Positions 46,767 to 54,707 of a stretch of 64,000 nt of DNA are shown here, piece by piece; within the stretch, counting starts at the first letter, position 1, and every line of letters starts with the position of its first letter. The notes beneath the pieces were generated by a model that did not search any database, was not told the origin of the DNA, and saw only the letters and a list, made by a program, of their open reading frames with translations. Position numbers and translations under genes: made by a program. The stretch lies in the NCBI RefSeq assembly GCF_900090295.1, contig NZ_LT607753.1:4960001-5024000 (forward strand). The letters are read 5' to 3'. The DNA is from Micromonospora coxensis (GTDB lineage Bacteria; Actinomycetota; Actinomycetes; Mycobacteriales; Micromonosporaceae).

Positions 46767-48014
46767 TCAGGCGCGGGGGTGGGCCTGGCGGTACGCCGCC
46801 CGCAGCCGTTCCACCGAGACATGGGTGTAGATCTGGGTGCTGCCCAGCGACGAGTGCCCCAGCAGCTCCTGTACGGCCCGCAGGTCCGCCCCGCCCTCCA
46901 GCAGATGCGTCGCCGCCGAGTGGCGCAGCCCGTGCGGGCTGACCCGGGGCAGCCCGAGGTCGTCGACGTAGCCCCGGACGATACGGCGCGCGGTGGTCGG
47001 GTTCAGCCGCCCGCCCTTCGCGCCGAGCAGCAGCGCGCCGCCGGAGTCCGATCCCGCCAGGGCGGGCCGGCCATGGCGCAGCCAGTCGTCGATCGCCCGC
47101 TGCGCCGGCACCCCGTACGGCACGGACCGCTCCCGGCCGCCCTTGCCGAGGACGCGCACCACCCGCCGGCCGTGGTCGACGTCGGCGACGTCCAACCCGC
47201 ACGCCTCGCCGACCCGTACCCCGGTGCCGTAGAGCAGTTCGAGCAGGACCCGGTCGCGCAGCCGTACCGCCTCGTCGGTGCCGTCCACAGGCGACGGACC
47301 GGGCTCGTCGCCCGGTGCCGGGCTGTTGGGCGGCACCGACGGCGGGACGGCTGTGGTGGACGACGTCGGTGTCCCCTCGGCCGCTGCGGCTCGGGTCTCG
47401 GCCGTGGTGGCTCGGGCGCCGGCCGTGGCGGCTCGGGCGCCCGCAGCTCGGCCTGGGGCGTCCGTCGCTGCGGCCTGGGCGCCCGCAGCTCGGCCTGGGG
47501 CCTCCGCCGCTGGAGCCTGGGCCTCCGCTGCCGGGGCCAGGGACTCGACCGCAGGGGCCGAGGCCCCCGCCGCGGGTCTCACCGCTCGGGTCGGAGCCTC
47601 GACCAGGGCGGCGGCCTGGTCGGCGCGGAGCACGGTGGGCAGCTCCCGGTGCGCCCGGGGACTGGCCAGCGCGGCGGCCACGTCCGTGGCGAACAGGCCG
47701 TTGCGGTGCGCCCAGGCGCTGAAGGTGCGGGCCGCCGCCGCTCGGCGGGCCAGCGACGTCCGGGCCGCCCCCATGGTGCGCTGCTTCGCCAGCCAGCTCC
47801 GGACGACCGACAGGTCGACCTCGGCCGGCCCGGCGCACCCCGACCGTACGGCGTGGTCGAGGAGCGAGACGACGTCGGCGACGTACGCCCGGACGGTGTG
47901 CGCGGAACGACTGCGTACCCGGGCCAGGTGGTCGGCGAAGTCGTCCACCGCCTCCCGCATCGCCGGTGGCAGTGCCGCGTGCCGGGCACGGGTGTCCCGT
48001 CCGCCGGCCGTCAT
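46767..48014 (-). CDS. xerC: Tyrosine recombinase XerC with an internal low-complexity insertion
   Basis: 415 residues against a usual ~300. The N-terminal core-binding domain (residues 15-140) is normal. Residues 145-245 are an Ala/Pro/Glu/Thr-rich stretch (e.g. APGRAAGAQAAATDAPGRAA) absent from ordinary XerC. The catalytic domain resumes at RLRDRVLLELLYGTGVRVGE, with Arg267, Lys291, His361, Arg364, His387 and the Tyr396 nucleophile all present. XerC resolves chromosome dimers at dif with XerD. The gene keeps frame across the insertion, so it is probably functional. ATG 48014 overlaps the stop of a small upstream ORF; GTG 48026 is an alternative start. Confidence 0.93.
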   Translation of the reverse strand: MTAGGRDTRARHAALPPAMREAVDDFADHLARVRSRSAHTVRAYVADVVSLLDHAVRSGCAGPAEVDLSVVRSWLAKQRTMGAARTSLARRAAAARTFSAWAHRNGLFATDVAAALASPRAHRELPTVLRADQAAALVEAPTRAVRPAAGASAPAVESLAPAAEAQAPAAEAPGRAAGAQAAATDAPGRAAGARAATAGARATTAETRAAAAEGTPTSSTTAVPPSVPPNSPAPGDEPGPSPVDGTDEAVRLRDRVLLELLYGTGVRVGEACGLDVADVDHGRRVVRVLGKGGRERSVPYGVPAQRAIDDWLRHGRPALAGSDSGGALLLGAKGGRLNPTTARRIVRGYVDDLGLPRVSPHGLRHSAATHLLEGGADLRAVQELLGHSSLGSTQIYTHVSVERLRAAYRQAHPRA

Positions 48015-48082
48015 CGCCCGCCCCACGGCCTCGGTGACCGGACGGTCGGGCCGCGCCCCGGCGTGTGACTCCCGCCTCGCAT
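48011..48082 (-). CDS. Putative leaderless 23-codon ORF coupled to xerC
   Basis: On the minus strand ATG 48082 is six bases after the -10-like TAGGCT (48094-48089) and opens a 23-residue frame (MRGGSHTPGRGPTVRSPRPW…) that ends in a TGA overlapping the xerC ATG as ATGA. The layout suggests that ribosomes loading on a leaderless mRNA translate this peptide and then reinitiate at xerC. The peptide itself resembles nothing I know. The evidence is positional only. Confidence 0.4.
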   Translation of the reverse strand: MRGGSHTPGRGPTVRSPRPWGGR

Positions 48083-48088
48083 CCGCTC

Positions 48089-48094
48089 AGCCTA
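48089..48094 (-). promoter_or_regulatory. -10 box upstream of the xerC leader ORF
   Basis: Minus-strand TAGGCT, six bases before ATG 48082. It matches the -10 boxes of other apparently leaderless genes here, such as lepB at 41026. Confidence 0.5.
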
Positions 48095-48330
48095 GGCGCG
48101 CCGGCCCGCCCCGGCAGGACACCGGGCCCGGGGCGTCGGGGAACCGGGTGGGTGGGGACCCCGCCCGCGTCGGCAGCCGGCGTGGGGGCACCGGCCGCCA
48201 CGGCGTCCTGTCGTACGGGATCGACCCTGGCCTGGGCCGGCGCGGGCGGGGAGACTGGGGGCAGGGACGGTGATCTCGCTCCGGCGTCGCGATGCTGGAG
48301 CGTGCCGTCGACGGGAGGAGGGGGACTCTC

Positions 48331-48666
48331 ATGGGCCTGGACGTCGTCCTCTACCGGTTGGTGCGCGGCCACGGTCGCCGGCCGTCCCCGGTCGCGGCGC
48401 AGGTGGTGGCAGACCCCGACGACCTCCTGCTCGACCTGGTGAAGCGGGGCCGGGGCGGTGGACGCACCCCCACCCTGGACCGGATCGACCCGCTCGGTGA
48501 ACTGGTGGTCGGCGCGGACCGGGCCGCAGACCTGCTCGCCGAGCTGGGCGGCCTGGTCGAGGTGGCCCGCAACCCGGCCGAGGTCGCCCAGCTCAGCCGG
48601 GTGGCGGCGCTGGTGCGGCGGTGCGCACACGAGCGCGACCTGGAGATCCGCTTCGAGGCGGACTGA
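48331..48666 (+). CDS. Hypothetical protein
   Basis: 111 residues from ATG 48331, preceded by GGGAGGAGGGGG, a strong ribosome binding site. It starts MGLDVVLYRLVRGHGRRPSP and is mixed alpha/beta with an acidic C-terminal half (AELGGLVEVARNPAEVAQLS). I do not recognise a family. It is divergent from xerC and convergent with the dprA fragment, ending just before an 8-bp tandem array. Confidence 0.6.
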   Translation: MGLDVVLYRLVRGHGRRPSPVAAQVVADPDDLLLDLVKRGRGGGRTPTLDRIDPLGELVVGADRAADLLAELGGLVEVARNPAEVAQLSRVAALVRRCAHERDLEIRFEAD

Positions 48667-48681
48667 GCCGAAGCTGGCCTG

Positions 48682-48737
48682 GCCGCCTCGCCGCCTCGCC
48701 GCCTCGCCGCCTCGCCGCCTTGCGGCCTAGCCGCCTC
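48682..48737. repeat. 8-bp tandem array (GCCGCCTC), seven units
   Basis: Five near-perfect GCCGCCTC copies, one divergent GCGGCCTA, and one more perfect copy, between the stop codons of the hypothetical gene and the dprA C-terminal fragment. Confidence 0.9.
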
Positions 48738-48829
48738 GCCGCAACCGACCGGGCTACGGTTGCCGTCCCGCAGCCCCGCCGCAACCGACCGGCTTCGGCC
48801 CGCCCGGTGGGCGGCCGTCCGGCCGGGCC

Positions 48830-49375
48830 TCATCCCGGCGCTCCGCCCGGCGGAGCGGCCGGGGCGGCGGCCGGCTTCGCGGGCGGTGTCAGGGCGTACC
48901 CGCCGTCCCGGCGGATCACCATCGCCAACTCCTCCAGCAGGCTGAGCTTGCGCATCGCCGTACGCAGGTCCACCCCGGCGCGGGCGGCGAGCGCGTCGAC
49001 GCCGAGCACTCCACGCCGGGGCAGTGACTCCAGCACCAGCGTGGCCTCGTCGTCGAGCAGGTCGGCCGGGCGGTCGGGGCCGCGTGCCGGTGGCGCCAGG
49101 TCGTAGCCGATCCGGCCCACCTCCTCCAACACGTGCGCCACCCCGGTCACCAACCGTGCCGACGAGTGCTCCCGCAGCAACTCGTGCGCGCCGACCGACA
49201 TCGCCGAGGTCACCGGTCCCGGCACGATCATGGCGGGGCGGCCCATCGCGAGCGCCCGGTTCAGCGTCTGCGTCGCGCCGCTGCGGGCTGCCGCCTCGAC
49301 CAGCACCGTGCCCCGGGTGGCAGCGGCGATGACCCGGTTGCGGATCAGGAACCTTTTCCGAACCACTAAGATCAT
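48830..49375 (-). pseudogene. dprA: DprA C-terminal fragment (3' part of split dprA)
   Basis: 181 codons. From 49352 downward the frame reads FLIRNRVIAAATRGTVLVEA, then ARSGATQTLNRALAMGRP and PGPVTSAMSVGAHELL, the second half of the DprA Rossmann domain, plus the C-terminal winged helix (DALAARAGVDLRTAMRKLSLLEEL). The first seven residues (MILVVRK) are supplied by the inserted element. DprA loads RecA on incoming single-stranded DNA. Without the nucleotide-facing N-terminal half this piece is unlikely to work alone. Confidence 0.92.
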
Positions 49376-49490
49376 CGATTGATGGGACCCGGGATGACGG
49401 AGAGTTATTGCTCGCGGTTCGGGTTCTAGGCTTTGTCAGTGCTGATGTTCCGCTCGCCGGGGGGGTGCCTGGGGACCAGACGCCTGACGC

Positions 49491-49496
49491 TAGAGT
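49491..49496 (+). promoter_or_regulatory. -10 box for the element methyltransferase gene
   Basis: TAGAGT ends six bases before GTG 49503, again predicting a leaderless mRNA; this promoter lies inside the element. Confidence 0.5.
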
Positions 49497-49502
49497 CTCG
49501 CC

Positions 49503-50117
49503 GTGGTGAACCAGTCGGTCCGTGACGCCTACTCATACATGTCTGAGCAATACATCGCCTTGTTCAAGGGTGACTCGCAGGCTGACGTGGACGACGCGGC
49601 CCTCGTCCGGGACCACCTGGTCGGCTTGGACGGTAGGGTGCTCGATCTCGGGTGCGGCCCCGGGCACTGGAGCGCCTACCTGCATTCGTTCGGCGCCGAC
49701 GTGACCGGCGTGGACCTGGTCCCTGAGTTCATCGACCATGCGCAGACGAACTTTCCGGGGCCGGAGTTCAGGCTCGGATCGATGACCGACCTGAACCTTC
49801 CCGACCACTCGGTGGCGGGCATCCTCTCCTGGTATTCGACCATCCACCTGCCGCCGCCAGAGCTGGACGGTGTACTTACCGAGTTCCGCCGGATGTTAGC
49901 TCCCTCCGGGAAGCTGGTGATCGGCTTCTTCGACAGTGCCGACGGCGTAGCCGCGTTCGACCACAAGGTTCACACGGCATACCGCTGGCCCGTAGATACG
50001 TTCTCCGCCCGCCTGGCAAAAGCCGGTTTCACCGAGGTTCAGCGCTTGAGGAAACAGATTCCGGACCGTCCGGACCGCATGTGTGCGGCCATCGCAGCGA
50101 CAGCCGCTGCGTCATAG
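49503..50117 (+). CDS. Class I SAM-dependent methyltransferase (element cargo)
   Basis: 204 residues. Motif I VLDLGCGPGHWSAYL, an acidic residue after the next strand (VTGVDLVPEFI), LPDHSVAGILSWYSTIHL, and SGKLVIGFFDS are the standard Rossmann methyltransferase elements. The acceptor is unknown; the fold is shared by small-molecule and RNA methyltransferases. It runs opposite to the recombinase genes and is the only passenger gene in the element. GTG 49506 is an alternative start. Confidence 0.85.
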   Translation: MVNQSVRDAYSYMSEQYIALFKGDSQADVDDAALVRDHLVGLDGRVLDLGCGPGHWSAYLHSFGADVTGVDLVPEFIDHAQTNFPGPEFRLGSMTDLNLPDHSVAGILSWYSTIHLPPPELDGVLTEFRRMLAPSGKLVIGFFDSADGVAAFDHKVHTAYRWPVDTFSARLAKAGFTEVQRLRKQIPDRPDRMCAAIAATAAAS

Positions 50118-50250
50118 TGATCACCTCACCGCTGGACCAGCCCTTCCGGCAACGTACTGGCCTTGATAGATCGATCAACTGACGGTTCAAGGGAAGCCAC
50201 CTCCGCAGTGAGGCGCCAAACGGTCCGGCGTCCGGCTGAGCAAGGGCGGC

Positions 50251-52641
50251 TCATCGGCCGCGGATTACTGGAAGGCCCAGGTCCACCGTCGTTGCGGGGG
50301 TCGCCCGGCGGTCGAGGTTAGCCAGCTTGCCGCGGGCTGCCTCCAGCGACACCTGCAGGCCTTGGACCTCGCCGAGCCATCCGTTGGCCTGTGCCTCGTC
50401 GAGGCGCTCCTGCAGGTTGGTGGCAATCTCTTCGAGGCGGGGTCGCTGCGCTGGGTCGACGCGCAGCATGGGGCAGCGGATGCAGGCGTGCTCGTGGTTG
50501 CAGGGGGTTCCGTAGGGCCGGCCGCAGGTGCCGAGTTCGAGCTTGCGCAGCAGGAAGTGTTCCTGGAACTCCTCCCACTCGGCGTCGGTGGGCTCGCGGT
50601 ACTCGGTCGTGGGGCGCATGGCCCGCCGCTCGGCGAGGAATGCGCGGTAGGCCTGGACGAGGTCGTCCTGGAAGACCGCGAGGTAGGCCTGCGTGGTGTT
50701 GAGGTTTTCGTGACCAAGTAGACGTGCGGCGATGTGGACGGGCAGGCCGCCGGAGACCGCCTCGGTGGCGAAGATGCGCCGGAAGTCGTGCGGTGTGTAG
50801 CGCAGCGGCTTGCCTGCGGCGTCGGTGAGGCCGGCCAGCTTGAGAATGTCAGCGAGATGGTTCTGGACCAACTTCTGGCTGATCACCTCGCGGCGCCAGC
50901 CGAGGATGTGCTGAAACAGGTGCGGCAGCATCGGGCCGGTCGTGCGCTCGTGCGGGTCGTAGCGGGCGACCAGCGGGATCTGGCCTGTCTCCGGGTCGCG
51001 AATCCGCTTGATGATCGTGGCAAGGACACTGGCGAGTTCCGGGCTGACCAGCAGTAGCCGCTCGCTGTTGGACTTCGAGGGGACGATCTGCAGCAGCGGG
51101 ACGATCTCGTTGGTGTCGCGCAGCTTGTAGGACGTCAACGCCAGATGGGTGATCTCCAGCAACTCTTCGAGTCGGACGCCGGTGTGCCGCAGCGTCTCAA
51201 CGATCGACCAGCCCCAGAACGCGGAGTTCTCGATGATCGTGAGGTTGAGCAGGTCGCCGGTCTCGAGGTGGACGGCCCAGATGTGTTCCGGGCCGCGCTG
51301 CCGGTGGCTGCGATGCGTGGCGGTCTTGGGTGCGCTGCGCTGATAGCTCACACCGTCGTGAATGAACGTCTCACCGAGCGCGGTGCCCTTCGCCGCCTCC
51401 AGAATCGCCTGGTGGTGGGCGCGGTTGCGTTCGGCTGCATGGATCAGCAGCGGCAACTGTGGAAGGCGCTCCCGGACGCGCTGGTGCATAGCCGCTGTGG
51501 CCTTTTTGCGCGCCTTGCCTTGCCCGTCGGTGTCAGCCTTGCGGACCGGGCTGGGTGCGGCGAACGGCGCCCAAGACGGGTCCTCCAGAGCCCACTCCTG
51601 GATGTCGAGGTAGAACGCCCGAACTCGAACCAGCAACCCCAGCCTGTCGCGGCGCTCTCGTCCCGGATAGCGAGGGTCGGTGACGAACTTGGTGCGCTCC
51701 TTCCAGGCTGGGGCGATGTCCGGTGGCAGGTTGATCGAGTCGGCATCAGGATGATGCTGTTCGATGTCATGCCAGAAGGCGCCGACCAGGTGCCCGACAA
51801 GCCCTCTGAAGGAGCCGTAGTCCATTGCCGGTCGCCGTTCTTCGCAGTAGCGGACCAGCAGATCACGGACCGGTTTGCATCGCAGCTCGAACGCGTCGAC
51901 CAGCTCGGCGGTCGGTCGCTGCCCGACACGGATAGCAGCGCGCAGCGTCTTGTCTTCCTTGATGATCCCGACGCCGCGCGCCAGCTCCCAGGCGGCGTGC
52001 AGGCCGGGCAGTTGACGGCCGATGGCGCGAACACTCCATGCTCGGGCCACGAAGAAGTCCTCGGGTTCGAGCTGTTCGAGGTCCTTGCCGGTGTGCAAGA
52101 CGATCTTGGTCAGCGCGACAAGCGGCTGGTTCTCCTGTCGTCCGATCATGCCGAGCCTCGTCGCTTCGGCGGCTGCCCGCGCGAACAGGTCCGGGCTGAC
52201 GGTCTGCCGCAGTTGGTCGAACAGGGCGTATGCCTTGTAGCGGTGTAGGAAGGCGTAGCTGGGCCGCAGGACTCTCAGCAGGAGCAGGCCTCGCATTCCG
52301 CACTGCAACTGCTCGTCGGAAGCCGCATCGGTGGCATCCCTGGCCTCGGCGACCTGCTCGCGCCAAGACCGGTCATGGACGTCCGCGGCGAGCCACCGCG
52401 CTTGCCAGCCGTCTCCCGGGAAGGTCTGCAGCCACTCCAGGATCAGGCGAGCACCTCGCAGCCAGGTGAGGCGCTCGTGGCCGCCGGCAGGCCATGACGG
52501 TAGCCGCGGCAGCGCGTCGAGGACCACGTTGATGTCGCGCCGGTCTAGCCGGCCCAGGGGGTGTTCTTGTGGGACCAGGTTGTCGGCAACGGTCAGCTGC
52601 CGCCAACGCGGTGGCCTCTTGGCCAGGGCGGTGAGCGTCAT
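50251..52641 (-). CDS. Large tyrosine recombinase (TnpB-like)
   Basis: 796 residues. A long N-terminal region of about 480 residues precedes the catalytic domain: TLRHTGVRLEELLEITHL (Arg), PHDFRRIFATEAV (His-x-x-Arg), ARLLGHENLNTTQAYL (His and Tyr nucleophile). A C-terminal Cys/His cluster, CGRPYGTPCNHEHACIRCPML, probably binds zinc and is typical of the larger recombinase in these elements. ATG 52641 overlaps the stop of the partner gene by four bases, so the two are translationally coupled. Confidence 0.9.
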   Translation of the reverse strand: MTLTALAKRPPRWRQLTVADNLVPQEHPLGRLDRRDINVVLDALPRLPSWPAGGHERLTWLRGARLILEWLQTFPGDGWQARWLAADVHDRSWREQVAEARDATDAASDEQLQCGMRGLLLLRVLRPSYAFLHRYKAYALFDQLRQTVSPDLFARAAAEATRLGMIGRQENQPLVALTKIVLHTGKDLEQLEPEDFFVARAWSVRAIGRQLPGLHAAWELARGVGIIKEDKTLRAAIRVGQRPTAELVDAFELRCKPVRDLLVRYCEERRPAMDYGSFRGLVGHLVGAFWHDIEQHHPDADSINLPPDIAPAWKERTKFVTDPRYPGRERRDRLGLLVRVRAFYLDIQEWALEDPSWAPFAAPSPVRKADTDGQGKARKKATAAMHQRVRERLPQLPLLIHAAERNRAHHQAILEAAKGTALGETFIHDGVSYQRSAPKTATHRSHRQRGPEHIWAVHLETGDLLNLTIIENSAFWGWSIVETLRHTGVRLEELLEITHLALTSYKLRDTNEIVPLLQIVPSKSNSERLLLVSPELASVLATIIKRIRDPETGQIPLVARYDPHERTTGPMLPHLFQHILGWRREVISQKLVQNHLADILKLAGLTDAAGKPLRYTPHDFRRIFATEAVSGGLPVHIAARLLGHENLNTTQAYLAVFQDDLVQAYRAFLAERRAMRPTTEYREPTDAEWEEFQEHFLLRKLELGTCGRPYGTPCNHEHACIRCPMLRVDPAQRPRLEEIATNLQERLDEAQANGWLGEVQGLQVSLEAARGKLANLDRRATPATTVDLGLPVIRGR

Positions 52642-53888
52642 TGCAGGCCCCCTGCTCCGAACAGAACCGACATGTCGCCGGGGTCGTAGCCGGGCCCGAT
52701 GGCAGGCTGCGGCGGCCCGGCGGCCCGGCGTTCCTGCTCGGCGTGGTGTTGCCTTACGCGCTTGATCACCTCGTCCTGGTCGTCTTCCAGATAGATCTGG
52801 GTGGTGGTCAGGTGGGCATGACCCAGCAGGGTCTGAACGTCGCGCAGCGATAGGTTCTCGTCGCGGGCCATGCGCAGGGCACACGTGTGTCGCAGGTCGT
52901 GCATCGACCAGTTTGCGCCCAGCAGCTTGTTAGCGCGAAGCAGAACGGCTCTCAGTGCGTCGTACTCCAGGGGGACACGTTGCAGTCGGCCCTCGACTCG
53001 TTGGCGCCGCAATGTCCACCACAGCGGCTGCTCAGGGCGCAGCCGGCGTAGTTCCACCAGGTAGAGGCGCAACCAGACGAAGGCCTCAGGACTGGCCGGC
53101 AACCACTGTTCCGCGCCGGAGCCCTTACGTGCCACCCGAATGAGCTGGTCACCCCAGTCGACGTCGCAGACTCGCACACCGAGAAGCTCGTTAGCGCGGG
53201 CCGCGGTGCTGACCGCCAGGGTGAGGATGGCACGGTCGCGGTGCGAGTCCATCGCCTTGAACAGGTCGAGCCAGGCGTCGTCGGGCATGGCCCGGGGCTT
53301 GCGCTTGGGGACCTTGGGGTTGTAGCGCAGCCGCCCCTCCGGCCGGAACGGTTCGAGGGGGTTATGGTGTGCGTTCGGCCTGCTCCCGCGCCGGTCACGA
53401 GGGACCGGATTGCGCAGCGGACCTTGCCCTTCCTCGATCCAATATTCATAGAAGGCGCGCAGCACCGCGTTGGAGTGTCGGACAGTTCGGGGCTTGTACT
53501 GGTCGCTCTGGTACTCCTTGCGAGTGATCGGGTTGACCGTACCGGCCGTGGATGCTGAGGCCTTGCGGCGCTTCGCGACGGGCTTCTCAGTGTGCTGCAG
53601 CCACAGCACGAGGTCCTTGGTCTCGGTCGACGTAGCCCGCTCCCACGGCACGTCAACGGCCCGCAGGAACCGCCACCACCGCAGCAACGTATAGGCGTAG
53701 CTGCGCACCGAGCCGGGACGGTTGCCGCGGGCAACGAAGTCACGCAGGAACCGGTGGATCGGCTCGACGGGCTCGCCGGCGTCGTCATACACGGTGAACG
53801 GCACCGGCGCGACGGCTGGCCCGACCCGCCCCCACTCGGGCAACTTGATGGCCGCGATGTCCCGTTCCGGGCGTTCCGGTAGATCCAC
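52638..53888 (-). CDS. Tyrosine recombinase (TnpA-like)
   Basis: 416 residues, first gene of the recombinase pair. N-terminal SAM-like DNA-binding domain (FLRDFVARGNRPGSVRSYAY), then TAARANELLGVRVCDVD (Arg), NWSMHDLRHTCALRMA (His-x-x-Arg) and LLGHAHLTTTQIYLE (His and Tyr). It begins about 127 bases inside the right end of the element, as expected for a recombinase acting on its own end. The start codon is GTG. Confidence 0.9.
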   Translation of the reverse strand: MDLPERPERDIAAIKLPEWGRVGPAVAPVPFTVYDDAGEPVEPIHRFLRDFVARGNRPGSVRSYAYTLLRWWRFLRAVDVPWERATSTETKDLVLWLQHTEKPVAKRRKASASTAGTVNPITRKEYQSDQYKPRTVRHSNAVLRAFYEYWIEEGQGPLRNPVPRDRRGSRPNAHHNPLEPFRPEGRLRYNPKVPKRKPRAMPDDAWLDLFKAMDSHRDRAILTLAVSTAARANELLGVRVCDVDWGDQLIRVARKGSGAEQWLPASPEAFVWLRLYLVELRRLRPEQPLWWTLRRQRVEGRLQRVPLEYDALRAVLLRANKLLGANWSMHDLRHTCALRMARDENLSLRDVQTLLGHAHLTTTQIYLEDDQDEVIKRVRQHHAEQERRAAGPPQPAIGPGYDPGDMSVLFGAGGLQ

Positions 53889-53987
53889 GCGGGTTGCCTC
53901 CCCAGGCCAAAGATGGGTATCTCTGGGTAAGCAACTTCGGGATCATGTCAATGGATACGCTGCGTATACCGAAAGAGTGGGGCAGAA

Positions 53988-54707
53988 CTACAGCAGGGTA
54001 GTCCGGTCAACACATCGTGGCCGCAGCGGATCGGCCCCGGGCATCCACTCGCTCACCAGCAGACCGGTGTCGGCGATCCGGTCGAACAGCGCCGCGTTGC
54101 CCATCGGATAGGGGCGGTCGACCCCGCAGGCGAGCACGGCGACCGTCACCCCACCGGCGGTCAACGCGCCCCGGTGCGCCGCCGCGTCGATGCCGAACGC
54201 GCCGCCGGAGACCACCGCCCAGTCCCGCTCGGCCAGCCCGTACCCGATCTCGGTGGCGACGTGCACGCCGTACCCGGTGGCGGCTCGCGCGCCGACCACC
54301 GCGACGGAGCGGTCCAGCGTCTCGCCGAGCGGCCAGCCGCCGCGTACCCAGAAGCAGAGCGGCGGGGCGGTCTCCAGGTCGACCCGCCGGCTGGCCCCGG
54401 GAAGGACCAGTCGACTCAGGTCGTCGAGCCGGGCCGGCCACTCGTCGTCCTCCGGGGTCAGCAGCCGGGCGCCCACCCGCTCGGTACGGGCGAGCGCCTC
54501 CACGGCGGCCGACCGCGCGTCGCCCGCCCCGCTGCGGGCGGCCACCACGTCGCGCAGCCGCCGCTCCGGAGCACCGCCGTCGAGCAGCAGGTCCAGCGTG
54601 GCCACCGGGCCGAGCTGCTGCACCAGCCGGTACACCGACCAGGTGCCCGGCTCGGTGAGCCAGGTCAGCGCCACTCGGGCCAGCCGGCGCTCGTCTCGGG
54701 TGCTCAT
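53988..54707 (-). pseudogene. dprA: DprA N-terminal fragment (5' part of split dprA)
   Basis: 239 codons; about 230 are genuine DprA: MSTRDERRLARVALTWLTEP, RSVAVVGARAATGYG, VVSGGAFGIDAAAHRGAL and LACGVDRPYPMGNAALFD, then SEWMPGADPLRPR. The frame then enters element DNA (CVDRTTLL) and stops. The ATG overlaps the comM stop by four bases. Missing are the rest of the Rossmann fold and the winged helix, so natural transformation functions that need DprA are probably lost unless the element excises. Confidence 0.92.

Larger units (their letters stand above)
49353..54015. mobile_element. 4.66-kb tyrosine-recombinase element inserted in dprA
   Basis: The two dprA parts flank this segment. Deleting 49353-54015 joins CCACG to GTTCCTG (sense) and restores ADPLRPR-FLIRNRVIAA in frame. 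Contents are a methyltransferase gene and two overlapping tyrosine recombinase genes, resembling Tn554-type or bipartite recombinase elements. I see no long terminal repeat and no clear target duplication; at most one C is shared at the ends. Base composition is visibly less GC-rich than the flanks. Boundaries are good to about two bases, on the assumption of perfect excision. Confidence 0.88.
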
